A DNA stretch of 62,872 nt from Streptomyces sp. IMTB 2501 (GCF_001953885.1 NZ_MQUS01000040.1:1-62872), one strand, 5' to 3'. Counted from the stretch's first letter, positions 36,959 through 47,199 are shown. Translations and numbers: made by a program. Notes: generated by a model not told the origin, from the sequence alone.

Positions 36959-39622
36959 ATGCCCAACTCCCCCACGCCCACGGACTCGACCCCGCGATAC
37001 CCCAAGTGGTCGGACCGCCTCATACGTCAGCTCGACACCTTCGCGGCCACGCGGTCCCGTGCCGAGAAGGTGCCCGCCTTGATCCTCACCAGGCAGGACG
37101 GCGGCGATGTCCGGGCACCGGCCTTCATGGTCCGGGAATACGAGCACCGGCTGTCGCGACGGCGGGGCAACCCTCACTTCCAGGTACCGCACGCCGTCGT
37201 CGACGACGTGGAGCTCAGCGGAGGATTCCTTGCCGCGATCGACCGAGTCGGACTGCGGTTCCAGCTCACCATGCCGTCGGGAAGACTGCAGTTGCCGGCC
37301 TTTCACACCTGCCGGGCCGTACTGGACTCCGAACGCGGCGCGGGCGACTTCCAGGCCCAGCAGCAGCCGATCCTCGACGACCTGTACGCAGCGCTGCTCA
37401 AAAGGCGGAAAACGCTACGTGCCTGCGCTCGCCTCGCGGACTTCCTGGGTCAGCATCTCCTGACCGGCTGGCTGCAGGGACTCGTGGCAGCCCTGATCGT
37501 CGGCTTTCCCAAGCTCTGCTACCGGTTTCACCTGCGGCACTGGGGCCTGCGCTGGGTCGCGGACGAAGCGAACGCGACCTGCTTCCTGGACGCCGCGCTC
37601 GCCTTCTGCCAGGACGGCGAGCTGGACAGGGAGGACCCCCGCGTGCGACGTATCCTCTTGCGCGCGCTGCTCACCGATCTGCGGAAAGCGACCCGAACAA
37701 GGACCTGGCTGAGTCATCTGTGGGCACGGCGCCGGTGGTCCTTCGTCGTCCTCATTCCCGAGATCGACGGCGCGGACGGCCCCGGCCGCGCCTTCCTCGG
37801 CACGTTCGAGGAACTCGCCGGTGACCATCCCTCCAAGCCGCTGCTCGTCCTGGCCGCCTGCGCGGGTCCGCCTCCGGACTACGCCGCGCCGCTGGGCGCC
37901 GACCCCGACCGGCCCAATGGCATTGCCGACAAGGTCTTCACGTTCCTCAACGAAGGCAGTGACGAGCCGGTACGCCTGGTCACGCTGCCCGCCGAGGACG
38001 ACACGGAGGGCACGGCCAAGTCGAAGATCGACACCCATTGGGGCGTCATGGCTCGCCGGGACCACCCACTCGACTGGTTGCGTCCGGCCGCTCTGCCCGT
38101 CATGGCCGCGGCGACCGCGGGCATCCTCCTGGCCCCGCACTACCTCTGGCCCACTCCGCCCCCCGCGCCTCCCTCATGCGTCACCGTCAGGACCGGTGAG
38201 CGCGTGGGCGTCACCGACGGCAGCCAATGTGATCTGGCCGTACAGGGAGACCGCGGAAGGGAACTGCGGGACCTGGAGCACCAGGTCGCGAAGGAGAACG
38301 CCCAGATCCCGGACGGGCGTTACCGCACCCTGGTCTTCCTCGCTCCCCTGAGTCTGCAGAACGGCGTGTACGACGACCCGCCGATCGGCCTGCAGATCCT
38401 GCGCGGCGCCATCGCCCAGCAGCACAAGCTCAACACCGGGGTCCGCCAGAACAAGATGCCGATCCGCCTGCTCATCGCCAACACCGGCCAGTACTTCCAG
38501 TACGGCGCACACAGCGCCGCAGCGCCGAAGGACCCGGACGTCGCACAGATCATCATCAGCCGTCAGCGGCAGGACCACATCGCCGCTGTCATCGGCATCA
38601 CCCAGAGCCGTCCCGAGTCGCTGAACGCAGTCCGGGAACTCGACCAGGCCGGCATCCCGGTCATCGCGAACGGCGTGTCCGGCAGCACCATGGTCGGCCC
38701 CGACTCGCCGCAGCGATACTTCCAGATCTCGGCGCCCGACGGGCGAGTCGCGCCGGTGCTCGCCGAATTCATCCGCCACTCTCCCGCGGTCCGCGGACTG
38801 ACCAGCGGAACACCGCACGCCGTGGTTGTGTACGACCCGACCGACACGGCCTTCAGTACGGACCTCAAGAACCTGTTCGTCGCCGCCTACCGTCGACAGG
38901 GTGGTATCGACGAGATCAAGTACAGCGAGAAGCCCGGGGCGACCACGCCGGAGAACATCGCGAGCGAAGTGTGCAACAAGGTCGCTGCGACGCACGGGAT
39001 CGTGGTCTACCTCGCCCGATCCGGTGTGCTTCCCAGCCTCCTCAACGCGATGCAGAGTGCGGGCGGTCAGTGCCAGCCCCCACAAGGCACGACCATCCCG
39101 ATGATCACCGAGAGCTCCCCCATCGACTTCCAGCTTCATCCCGAGCAGACGGCGCATTCCTACCCGTACATGACGCTCTTCTACGAGACGACGAACGCCC
39201 CCACCCCGGACTCCCGGGATCCCTATGCCCAGTTCACACAGGACTTCGCCACCGTCTTCGGTACACGCAGCGCGGATGCGGACGCCGCCGGCGGCTTCGA
39301 CACCGTGGGTGTCGTCAGCAAGGTCATCGAGGACCTCCTGCCGGCTTCCGACGATGTCCAGCCCAACGACATCTACCTGTGGCTCACCGCCCACGGCGTG
39401 TCCCAGTACCCCGGCGCGTCCGGCGTGCTGCAACTGGACGGCAAGAACAAATACCCGCCCGACAAGGCGGTGTTCATCCGCGAGATCGCCCAACCGAGCG
39501 GAATCACGGCCACACTGCTCAGCTGCGGAGTCCTGCCCGACCGGCAGAACCCCGCGACGTGGGGCACTCCTCCCGACACCTTCCCCTGTCCCAAGGACGA
39601 CACCGCGGTGGCTTCCCCATGA
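36959..39622 (+). CDS. Membrane receptor-like protein with extracellular periplasmic-binding fold
   Basis: 887 aa from ATG 36959 with GGGAGG 5-10 nt upstream. Residues 1-370 look cytoplasmic and recall an NTPase-like fold lacking a P-loop: a Walker-B-like strand RWSFVVLIPEIDGADG (about 260) but no GxxxxGK[ST]. A membrane helix spans about 372-397 (LPVMAAATAGILLAPHYLW). Residues about 450-860 form a type-I periplasmic-binding fold, as in branched-chain amino acid receptors (FLAPLSLQNGVYDDPPIGLQ, IAAVIGITQSRPESLNAVRE, IPVIANGVSG, GGFDTVGVVSKVIEDLL). No transporter genes nearby. It resembles a one-piece ligand receptor, maybe signalling to the kinase at 41.8 kb (inference). Confidence 0.8.
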   Translation: MPNSPTPTDSTPRYPKWSDRLIRQLDTFAATRSRAEKVPALILTRQDGGDVRAPAFMVREYEHRLSRRRGNPHFQVPHAVVDDVELSGGFLAAIDRVGLRFQLTMPSGRLQLPAFHTCRAVLDSERGAGDFQAQQQPILDDLYAALLKRRKTLRACARLADFLGQHLLTGWLQGLVAALIVGFPKLCYRFHLRHWGLRWVADEANATCFLDAALAFCQDGELDREDPRVRRILLRALLTDLRKATRTRTWLSHLWARRRWSFVVLIPEIDGADGPGRAFLGTFEELAGDHPSKPLLVLAACAGPPPDYAAPLGADPDRPNGIADKVFTFLNEGSDEPVRLVTLPAEDDTEGTAKSKIDTHWGVMARRDHPLDWLRPAALPVMAAATAGILLAPHYLWPTPPPAPPSCVTVRTGERVGVTDGSQCDLAVQGDRGRELRDLEHQVAKENAQIPDGRYRTLVFLAPLSLQNGVYDDPPIGLQILRGAIAQQHKLNTGVRQNKMPIRLLIANTGQYFQYGAHSAAAPKDPDVAQIIISRQRQDHIAAVIGITQSRPESLNAVRELDQAGIPVIANGVSGSTMVGPDSPQRYFQISAPDGRVAPVLAEFIRHSPAVRGLTSGTPHAVVVYDPTDTAFSTDLKNLFVAAYRRQGGIDEIKYSEKPGATTPENIASEVCNKVAATHGIVVYLARSGVLPSLLNAMQSAGGQCQPPQGTTIPMITESSPIDFQLHPEQTAHSYPYMTLFYETTNAPTPDSRDPYAQFTQDFATVFGTRSADADAAGGFDTVGVVSKVIEDLLPASDDVQPNDIYLWLTAHGVSQYPGASGVLQLDGKNKYPPDKAVFIREIAQPSGITATLLSCGVLPDRQNPATWGTPPDTFPCPKDDTAVASP

Positions 39623-39823
39623 GAGGTTCCCGGTTCAGTTCGTGCTGAGCATGCCTTCCCGCGGGCGGGCCAGGAGGCGGCCGCCCGCCAGTCGGCGACC
39701 GGAGCACGCCGAGGCGGCCCGGTTGCGGGGTGTCGTGGCCCGCGTAGCGGCCTGTTTACCGAACCCCTGGGGCCGCACCACCGCGTCCCGCTGAGGGACT
39801 CGGCGAGTTCGAACCACACTTCC

Positions 39824-40712
39824 ATGGTCGCGGCTGCGAACCTCCCCTCGGTGCTGGACCTGGTCGCCGACCTGCTGATCACGCCGCCGCCCGACCGGCG
39901 GTCTGCGCTGGTGATCCCGCCCGGCAGCGCTGGGCGCACCACCGGTGACGCCGCCCGGGCGGTACGGGGCGCGGAGGCCCGTCGGCATCAGGGAGACGTG
40001 GCGGCACGGGTGTTGCCGGCCGGCGGCCAATGCGCGTGGAAGGACATGTCCTGGCCGCTGCTCCAGGCGCCGGCCGTGCCGGACGCCGGCCGCTTCGACC
40101 TCCTGCCGTCCCACGAAGTCGCAGCGGCGGTGGCGGAGGACAGCCGCCGAGTACGGCCAGCAGCGCGGTGTCGTGGCCCGGGTGCTGCCACTGCTGTACC
40201 GGCGTCTGCTCGGCGAGGACGCCCTGCTGCGGGCTGCGGCGGTGAGGGCCTGGGCTTCCCTCGCCGCACGGCATCCGCTGCCGGGCAGCCTGGCCGACTG
40301 CGGGCCTGCGCTGCTGCAGGACCGCTACCTGGCCGTCCTGCGGGCCCTGCTGATCCATGGGCGCTCACTGCTGCACGAGAGGGACGTGTGGTCTCTGGTC
40401 GGTCTGGCCGCGCAGATCGTCGGCGCCTACCGCAACGACGAGGACGAGCACGACCTCGTGGCGCTGGCTCCCGGAGTCCTCTGCAGCGAACGCTCGCGCT
40501 GGGATGCCGGTCAGGTCCCCCAGGTCGAACCGTGGATTCTCCACCATGCCGCAGCGCAGCCTGCGCGGGAGGCTGAGCGGCCGGCCGACCGGCTCTGGTG
40601 GAGCAGGATCGCCGCGCACAGCCCGCAGATGGCGGTCGTGCGGACGGCCGCGCTGCACGATCCCCCTCTCAACAGCCAGTTCAACGATGACGACCTGCGG
40701 TACGTCACTTGA
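39824..40712 (+). pseudogene. HEAT-like helical protein, frameshifted
   Basis: The first frame (39824 to about 40150) reads MVAAANLPSVLDLVADLLIT and DAGRFDLLPSHEVAAAVAED; one base shift at about 40148 joins it to AAEYGQQRGVVARVLPLLYR, LRAAAVRAWASLAARHPLPG and LRALLIHGRSLLHERDVWSL, ending at 40712. Amphipathic helix pairs suggest HEAT-like repeats. Family not recognised. A single indel explains the break, so assembly error is possible. Confidence 0.55.
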
Positions 40713-40740
40713 TGGGAGACGGCCGACGGGGGGTGTGAAC

Positions 40741-41672
40741 ATGCCACACCAACGGTTCGAGGAGTTGGTCCGGCCGGGCTGGACGGGTGGGGCGGTACTA
40801 CTGGTGCAGTGTCTTCAGCGTTTCGGGTGCTGGAGCGATGCGGGCGCGCCGGCCCGCCACATGTACGAGCAGCTGCCACCGGTGCCCGCCTACGACGGGC
40901 ACCGGGCTCGGCTCGAGTCCGTGCTCAAGCACACCGCCCTGCAGGCCGATCCGTCGCTGCAGTCCGTGGGCACACCCGCGTGGCCGGTCCCAGCGCCCGA
41001 GCCCGAAGAGCGGTTCGGTTTCGCTGCCCAGTGTGACCTGCTGGTGCTCGCTCGTCTCGCGTTGTGCGGCGAACTGCCCCACCAGGCCGCCGTGTCGGGC
41101 GAGAGGGATTCCTCGGCCCGGCGTCTTCTGCCGGCGTCAGACCGGCTGGACGAGGTCGCCGCACGCGTGGAGCAGCTGTATCAGCAGGCAACCCCCACCG
41201 CCGGCTTCGTGCGCGCGTGGGCCGCATCCCTGCGGGTGGCCGCGCCCCTGATGCCGGCCCACAAGGCGCTGCGGCAGGCGGACGCGGACCGGGAACGGGC
41301 GCACCGTCAGGCGGCGCTCCTTCGCGCCGAGGACCTGCTGGAACATCTCGACCGAGACGACCGCTGCACAAGCCGCTGCTGCGGTGGCTGGAGCAGGTCC
41401 ACGCGGCGACCGCGCGAGGCGACCGTCTCGCAGCCGCTCTGGCCGAGGTGCCGGTTCAGCTGCAGGCGACACGGCGGTCAGTCCGCCTGCATCTGGTACC
41501 GCATGCCTACGGCGTACCAGCCAAGGCGTACGCCGTTCACCAGGCCCGACGAAGACCCGCACCCTCCGACGCCGAAGTCAGTAAGGCAGTACCCCGACGC
41601 ACAGACCTGTGGTGTCCGCGGTGCCGACCCGTCGGTCACCGCGGCCGGTGGTCCGGTTGTCCGTGCCGATAA
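40741..41672 (+). pseudogene. Second helical protein, frameshifted
   Basis: From MPHQRFEELVRPGWTGGAVL through RFGFAAQCDLLVLARLALCG and FVRAWAASLRVAAPLMPAHK to LLRAEDLLEHLDRD (about 41360), then one base shift to RPLHKPLLRWLEQVHAATAR, GDRLAAALAEVPVQLQATRR and HLVPHAYGVPAKAYAV. Starts 29 bp after the previous stop, so the two were an operon. Unknown family; an assembly error cannot be excluded. Confidence 0.55.
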
Positions 41673-41760
41673 TCTTGTGCTCGTTTGGGGGGCGAGCGGG
41701 GCTGCCCGGTGGTCTGCGGGCCACGGGCACGCGGTGTACGTGTCCCGGTGGGCGAGGGGG

Positions 41761-43359
41761 ATGGTGAGGCCGATGGGTGATGACACTACGGGTGGGGCGG
41801 GCGCCGGATCGCGCACGGTGGGGCACGGCAGGTACATGCTGCGGCAGCTGCTGGGCCAGGGCGGGATGGCCACCGTCCACCTCGCACACGACTCCGTGCT
41901 GGAGCGCCCGGTGGCGGTCAAGACGCTCCACACCGGCCTGGGCCACGAGCCGTCCTTCCGCGAGCGGTTCCGCCGCGAGGCACAGGCGGTGGCGCGGCTG
42001 AGCCACACCAACATCGTGGCGGTGTTCGACAGTGGTGAAGACGTCGTTGCGGACGCCGGCCCGGTGCCGTACATCGTCATGGAGTACGTCGAGGGCGCGT
42101 CGCTGTCCGCACTGCTCCGGGAGGAGATCGACAAGCACGGCGCGATGCCCTGCGACCGTGCTCTGAGGATCACCGCGGATGTGCTCTCGGCGCTGGCCGC
42201 CTCCCATGAACAGGGCCTGGTCCACAGGGACATCAAGCCGGGCAATGTGATGGTCACCCCGCGCGGGGTGGTGAAGGTGATGGACTTCGGCATCGCCCGC
42301 GCGCTGCAGTCCGGGGTGACGTCCATGACGCAGACGGGCATGGTGGTGGGCACGCCCCAGTACCTTGCACCGGAGCAGGCGCTGGGCAGGAGCGTCGATG
42401 CCCGAACCGACCTTTACTCGGTGGGCTGCATGCTGTTCGAACTGCTCACCGGGAGGCCGCCGTTCGAGGGGGACACGGCCTTCTCCATCGCCTACAAGCA
42501 CATCCAGGAGCAGCCGCCCGCGCCGTCCGGCATGAACCAGGCGATCAGCCCGGCGGTGGACGCCCTGGTGGCCCGGGCGCTGGGCAAGGACCCGGCGCTG
42601 CGCTTCCCCACCGCCGAGGCGATGCGGGATGAGGTGGAGCGGGTGCTGTCCGGCCTGCGGGGCGGCGTGAAGTCGCCGCACGCAGCGGTGCCGGGCCTCA
42701 GGGGTGTCACACCGGCGAAGCACCCGCGGCGCCGACGTGTCGCATATGCCGCCGGTGCGGCCGTGGTCTTCGCGGCCGGCGCAACCGCTGCGGCCCAGCT
42801 CTTGCCGGGGCACACCGGGCCCGCCAAGGTTTCGCACGGCAAGCCGTCCGGGGAGAGAAGCAGCCGGGCATCCGCAGGCTTCACCGCGGCGTCTCCGTGG
42901 CGGCTCGTCGTCAGCGACCGGATCGGGGGCCGGGACACTGGCTGCACCGTTACGCTGACCAACACCGACACCGGTCAGCAGCAGGTTTTTGAGAACTACG
43001 GCACCAAGTCGTTCCTGGCCCACACCTCAGGACCGTTTCGCTGGGCGGCCAACAACCCGGGCTGCCAGGTGGTCCACCGATCCGGAGCGGGGGCGGCGGT
43101 GCCGCCCTTCACCCGGGAGTACGGCACGGGCGACACCGAAGCCTTCAGTGCGCGCGGGCCGATATCCGTGAGGGTGCTGGACTTCAACGGTGCCGGCGAC
43201 TGCGGGCTCGACCTACGCGACGCCGCGAACGGAGAGGCCGTCGACCTGGGTACAGTCCCCAAAGGCGGCGGCCCGCTCAAGCTCGACCCGAGCGGACACT
43301 CCCAGGTCTACCTCGCTGATCTGCAGTGCAGCGTGAAGGTCACCGCTGCCCGCCGGTGA
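41761..43359 (+). CDS. Membrane Ser/Thr protein kinase (PknB-like) with extracellular domain
   Basis: 532 aa (ATG 41761 after GAGGGGG; ATG 41773 possible). Kinase domain: LGQGGMATVHLA, AVKTLH, HRDIKPGNVM, DFGIARAL, VGTPQYLAPEQ, DLYSVGCMLFELLTG. A helix around residue 325 (VAYAAGAAVVFAAGATAAA) crosses the membrane; the outer part after a Ser/Gly linker has four Cys (CTVTLTNTD, NPGCQV, DCGLDL, QCSVKV) and no PASTA repeats. Intact; possible partner of the receptor-like protein at 36.9-39.6 kb (inference). Confidence 0.92.
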   Translation: MVRPMGDDTTGGAGAGSRTVGHGRYMLRQLLGQGGMATVHLAHDSVLERPVAVKTLHTGLGHEPSFRERFRREAQAVARLSHTNIVAVFDSGEDVVADAGPVPYIVMEYVEGASLSALLREEIDKHGAMPCDRALRITADVLSALAASHEQGLVHRDIKPGNVMVTPRGVVKVMDFGIARALQSGVTSMTQTGMVVGTPQYLAPEQALGRSVDARTDLYSVGCMLFELLTGRPPFEGDTAFSIAYKHIQEQPPAPSGMNQAISPAVDALVARALGKDPALRFPTAEAMRDEVERVLSGLRGGVKSPHAAVPGLRGVTPAKHPRRRRVAYAAGAAVVFAAGATAAAQLLPGHTGPAKVSHGKPSGERSSRASAGFTAASPWRLVVSDRIGGRDTGCTVTLTNTDTGQQQVFENYGTKSFLAHTSGPFRWAANNPGCQVVHRSGAGAAVPPFTREYGTGDTEAFSARGPISVRVLDFNGAGDCGLDLRDAANGEAVDLGTVPKGGGPLKLDPSGHSQVYLADLQCSVKVTAARR

Positions 43360-44048
43360 GAACTGACCGGAGACGGCCCACGGCTCCCCTCGTATGCGCG
43401 AAAGGCACTACTGCGCTTCACCTGACCCCGGACCGGACCCGCACGAGTCCGCGGGTGCCGATGAATAACCCAGCCGTCAGGCATCCCCATCACCATCGCA
43501 GACGACCATGCCCACGGATCTCGGCCGGGTAGTGCTGGCCTCAACAAGGCGCAGCTGGGCCGGGGCGCTGGCGTGGTGCGGCCAGTGGTCACCGGCGGGC
43601 GGTCTCCGGCTGGTCGCGCGACGTCGTCGCCGTCGCCGCCGCCGGTCGGAGAGCAGTCCCACTCGGCGGCGACGGTGCCGGTCTCCCGGTGGCGGGCGCG
43701 CGCGTCCTGGTCCACGTTGCCGTCGGCGTAGGCGAACCAGATCTCCGACCGGCGAGCCAGTGCCATCGCTCTCCGGGCTTCCGTCAATTTGCGTCCTTCA
43801 ACACGTCGAACTTCGTTACTACGGCCTCTTGTGCAGGGCGTGCTGCCTGTCATCGCCCCCGTACGAGCTGCCGGAGCCCCACTTCCCATCCGGGCCGCAC
43901 TCCGCAGTGGAGGTCGTGGCTGAGGGAGTCACAGATCCGCGCTACCTGTCGGCGAGCGGAGGCCGCGAGCAGCAAGGCCGCGGGGTAAGACGGCCGGGCC
44001 TCGGGTTGCTGCAGTCCGTTCACCCTGCGCCCGTCTCACCCTGCGCCC
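43360..44048. other. Gene-free interval
   Basis: 689 bp with no supported gene. Frames on both strands lack domains and start signals; some look like decayed coding DNA (minus strand around 43740-43830) but I cannot identify it. Confidence 0.4.
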
Positions 44049-44450
44049 GTCCAAAGACCACCAGGCTCCTTCACAGTGGCGCAGAATCTCTCGATCGAAG
44101 CCCGCACGTGTGCTGCCTGGTCCCACTCAGCACCGTACTCGCCTGCGGGCGCACGCCAGTTACGTACGAGGTGTTCCGCCACCTCGGCGACGTCGTCCGG
44201 CGCTGCGAAGACCCGGTGCGGCGCGGCAAGCGGTCGGCGGGGTCGCGATGGACGGCCCGGCCCCGAGCAGGGCGTAGTCCCAGCCTGTCTCTTCCTCCCA
44301 GCGGAAGCGGAGACCGCCCACCCCGGCGGTGCGGCTGGTGTCCCACACGAGCACGATGTACATCGTGTCCCCGTGCTGGGGGTAGGTGCGGACGGTGCCC
44401 GGCGGGATGCCGCGCCCGGTGAGGGCTTCGTCGACGGCCTGAGGTTAGGG
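44049..44450 (-). pseudogene. DUF6292 family protein, broken
   Basis: The minus frame reads AVDEALTGRGIPPGTVRTYP, MYIVLVWDTS, GLRFRWEEETGWDYALLGAG, then shifts near 44210 to HRVFAAPDDVAEVAEHLVRN and WDQAAHVRASIERFC. This layout (W-EE-GW-Y, then APDDVA--) fits DUF6292. A TAA ahead of the first segment and the shift show that it is not functional. Confidence 0.55.
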
Positions 44451-44533
44451 CCAGTGCGGCAGCTGCTGTGCCGCACCGGGCCCCAGCCCGGGCGGGTTCA
44501 GGATCACAGCTCACCTCCGTGAGCAGGGGCGGG

Positions 44534-45337
44534 TCACGAGGCGCGGCGGAAGGCAGCGGCAGGGCCGATCGCGCCGGGGCCGAACCTGGCACGGATGCCG
44601 TCGATGGCCGCTTCGGCGACCAGGCGGTCCTCGCGGGCGCCGTCCAGGCTGATCTGCTGGGCAACCTGCCCGGCACCGACGAGATCCTCGCCCTTGAGGA
44701 CGATGCCGGTCAGACGAGCGCGCTGCATGCCGGCAGCGTCCATCAGCTGGCACGCCACGGTGCGCAGGTCTTCGTCATGCCCCGATGGTTCAGGGAGACG
44801 GCGGGGCCTGTCCCAGCTGCTGCCGCCCGCGAACTTCAGCGTCAGGGTGAGCGCTTGGGCGGCCTGCTCATGTCGGCGCAGCATGAGCCCGAGCTGGACG
44901 ACCAGGTCCAGCAGGGCGGCTCGGACGGGCGCGCCGTCCTGAGTGTGGTGAGCAAAGCGGTGGCGTACGGCCGCGGAAGCGGGCAGCGCGCGGGACAACT
45001 GGAAGGGTGTCGATGACTTGGGCCCGGTGGGCGGCGAGGCGGCCGGACAGACGACGGTGAGCCGGCCGACGCTGTGGATGCCGTAGTCACACAGCACAGC
45101 GGCCTGACAGGGTCCGATCCCGTGCAGGTCCTGAACCGGCAGCGGCCCGCGCCGGTCAGCGACCTGATCCGGGGCGATGGCGGGGACGCCTCCGGGGGCC
45201 GGAATCTGGGCGGAGGCGGTCGCGGCGACCGTGATGGTGGGACCGATACCGATCCGGAGGTCGACACCGAGCCAGGAGACGGACCTGACGCGCAGGATCT
45301 CCCCCAGATGACGGGCGTCGGTGCCGTGGTGGCGCAT
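44534..45337 (-). pseudogene. Y-family DNA polymerase-like gene, decayed
   Basis: DLRIGIGPTITVAATASAQI, LHGIGPCQAAVLCDYGIHSV (helix-hairpin-helix), QALTLTLKFAGGSSWDRPRR and LMDAAGMQRARLTGIVLKGE are the fingers, HhH and little-finger parts of a DinB/ImuB-like Y-family polymerase. The N-terminal palm with catalytic acidic residues is absent, and between about 45060 and 45000 the correct reading (GRLAAHRAQVIDTLPVVP) lies in another frame. The frame is open by two compensating shifts only. Confidence 0.65.
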
Positions 45338-45354
45338 CCAGGATCCGTCCCCGA

Positions 45355-46593
45355 TCATCTCGCCATCGTGCCTGGTCCAGTGCTCAGGTCCCTGTCTGCG
45401 GTATCGCGCCGCGCTGCCTTCGTGGCCTTCACTGGCAGGCTGCGGAGCCCGCGTTTGTGAAATGAGGGCCACCATTGCAGTTCGTCGGCGGAGACGGCGA
45501 GTTCGAGCACGGAGTAGCGTTCGACGAGCGAGCGAAGCGCGATCTCTGCTTCCAGTCGTGCGAGCGGTGCGCCGACGCAGTAGTGGATGCCGTGGCCGAA
45601 GGCGAGGTGGGCGTAGGGACGATGGCCTGGAGCGAAAATGTCGGGCGAGAAAAACTCGCGCTCATCCCGGTTCGCTGAGGCGATGGAGATCCAGACGCGG
45701 CCGCCGGCGGGTATGACGGTGTCGCCGATCGTCACGTCTTGCAGTGCGAATCGGCGTACGCCGAGAGGGAAGGGCGGGTTCCAGCGTAAGGTCTCCTCGA
45801 TCACAGCTCGGATCGATAGCTTGCGACGGCGGACATCGTCCATCACATGTGGCTGCAGCAGCAGTCCGAGGGCTGCGTTGCCGATGAGGTGGACGGCATT
45901 GTCATAGCCAGCGAACAGGATGAGGAAGGCCAGAGAGAGCAGTTCCTTTTCGCTGAGGCTCGCGTGTTCGTCTCGGGCTTCGGTGAGCGCCGACAGCAGG
46001 TCGTCGGCTGGGTAGTTGCGCTTGTCCTGGACGACCCCGGTGAGGAACTGGTGCATCTGCCGCATCGCCGCTCGTGAGTCCCCGGTGGCATTGGGTTCGG
46101 GTGAGAGCAGGGTGTCGGTCCAGGCCCTGAAGTCATGACGGTCCTTTTCGGGGATGCCGAGCAACTCACAGATGACACCCATGGGAAGTGGGACGGCCAG
46201 GGCCTGCATGAGATCTATTCGAGGGCCGGCCATCTTGCCGAGAAGGTCGGCTGTCATGGTCTGGATGCGGTCACCCAAGGCTGCGATGCGCCGTGGTGTG
46301 AAGGCTCCTGCAACGAGGTGGCGCAGGCGTGTGTGGTCGGGGGGGTCCATGTTGAGCAGGTGGGCGTCAAGTTCGGGCGGCATGGACGACTGGTAGGCCC
46401 CGCTGACCTTCGCGTTGGCTTTGTCCAGCGACAGGCGGGCATCGGCAAGAGCGGCCCGAGCCTCGGCGTAGCGGGTGACGATCCAGACCGGTTGTCCATC
46501 GGGGGTGGAAGTGGGGTGGACCGCGACGCCCTCACGCAGTCGGCGGTATGTAGCGGTGGGGTCGGCAATGAGCTCGTGGTTGAACAGTGTCAT
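45355..46593 (-). CDS. Cytochrome P450
   Basis: 412 aa, full length. ExxR at 267-270 (EETLRW), heme loop AFGHGIHYCVGAPLARLE with Cys339, and I-helix LILFAGYDNAVHLIG: the usual acid-alcohol pair (E/D-T) is D231-N232, so Asn replaces Thr. N-terminal MTLFNHELIADPTATYRRLR is a typical soluble CYP105/107-like start. No ferredoxin or reductase gene adjacent, so it uses partners elsewhere. Preceded 31 bp upstream by the 46625-47179 gene. Substrate unknown; no biosynthetic cluster beside it. Confidence 0.93.
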   Translation of the reverse strand: MTLFNHELIADPTATYRRLREGVAVHPTSTPDGQPVWIVTRYAEARAALADARLSLDKANAKVSGAYQSSMPPELDAHLLNMDPPDHTRLRHLVAGAFTPRRIAALGDRIQTMTADLLGKMAGPRIDLMQALAVPLPMGVICELLGIPEKDRHDFRAWTDTLLSPEPNATGDSRAAMRQMHQFLTGVVQDKRNYPADDLLSALTEARDEHASLSEKELLSLAFLILFAGYDNAVHLIGNAALGLLLQPHVMDDVRRRKLSIRAVIEETLRWNPPFPLGVRRFALQDVTIGDTVIPAGGRVWISIASANRDEREFFSPDIFAPGHRPYAHLAFGHGIHYCVGAPLARLEAEIALRSLVERYSVLELAVSADELQWWPSFHKRGLRSLPVKATKAARRDTADRDLSTGPGTMAR

Positions 46594-46624
46594 GGACGGA
46601 TTCGCCTGTCTGCGGTGGCTGGTG

Positions 46625-47179
46625 TCAGGTCTGCAAGAGCGATTCTCTTAGGTACGGCAGTGCCCGAGGCCCCCCTTCCCGCAGTGCTCGGTGCCGGAGT
46701 GAGGACTGGATGAACAGCCCGCCAGCAGCAGGCAGGAGAACAGCACCGGCCACCCAGGCCGCAAGCCACTGCCAGACCAGCACGTGCTGAGCGGGATTCC
46801 CCTGGGAACGCAAGGCCGATATGCGCATCTCCTCTCCAGGAGCGTGATCCGTCGGCGCCTCGAAATGCCACTCGTCGTCAGGTAGGCGATCGTGCAGGCC
46901 CCAAGTCAACTGGACGCATGATCCGTTGTGCTCAGCAGACAGCGTCAGGCCTCTTTCCAGCGACCGCCAGGTCCGGGCACCGGTCCACCCGCGGAACTCC
47001 TTCGCCGACTCGGCCAGAAAGACGTCCAGGCCTTCACTGCACCAGGTCCTCACCGTGATCTCGATTCGCACCGCCTGTGGTGTCGGGAATCGACCGGTGC
47101 TGTTCGTACGCCGGTGCATGCTGTTGTGCGCTTGTGCGCTCTCCCGAGAAAAATCTTCCAGCCACTTGATCAGGCGCAC
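46625..47179 (-). CDS. DUF6228-like protein with a C-terminal membrane segment
   Basis: 184 aa. VRIEITVRTWCSEGLDVFLA, ESAKEFRGWTGARTWRSLER and LTLSAEHNGSCVQLTWGLHD resemble DUF6228 (GW-G-RTW-SLE). Unusually the last third holds a hydrophobic stretch (VLVWQWLAAWVAGAVLLPAAG). Start may be ATG 47179 or an internal ATG (MHRRTNSTGRF). Ends 31 bp before the P450 start on the same strand; possibly co-transcribed. Confidence 0.65.
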   Translation of the reverse strand: MRLIKWLEDFSRESAQAHNSMHRRTNSTGRFPTPQAVRIEITVRTWCSEGLDVFLAESAKEFRGWTGARTWRSLERGLTLSAEHNGSCVQLTWGLHDRLPDDEWHFEAPTDHAPGEEMRISALRSQGNPAQHVLVWQWLAAWVAGAVLLPAAGGLFIQSSLRHRALREGGPRALPYLRESLLQT

Positions 47180-47199
47180 TCTTCTCGCACGGTGGCGGG

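Noticed and set aside
40357..43359. A 1000-codon frame joining a helical protein and the kinase
   Set aside because: The helical gene changes frame near 41360; the join to the kinase is accidental and the kinase has its own start and ribosome site.
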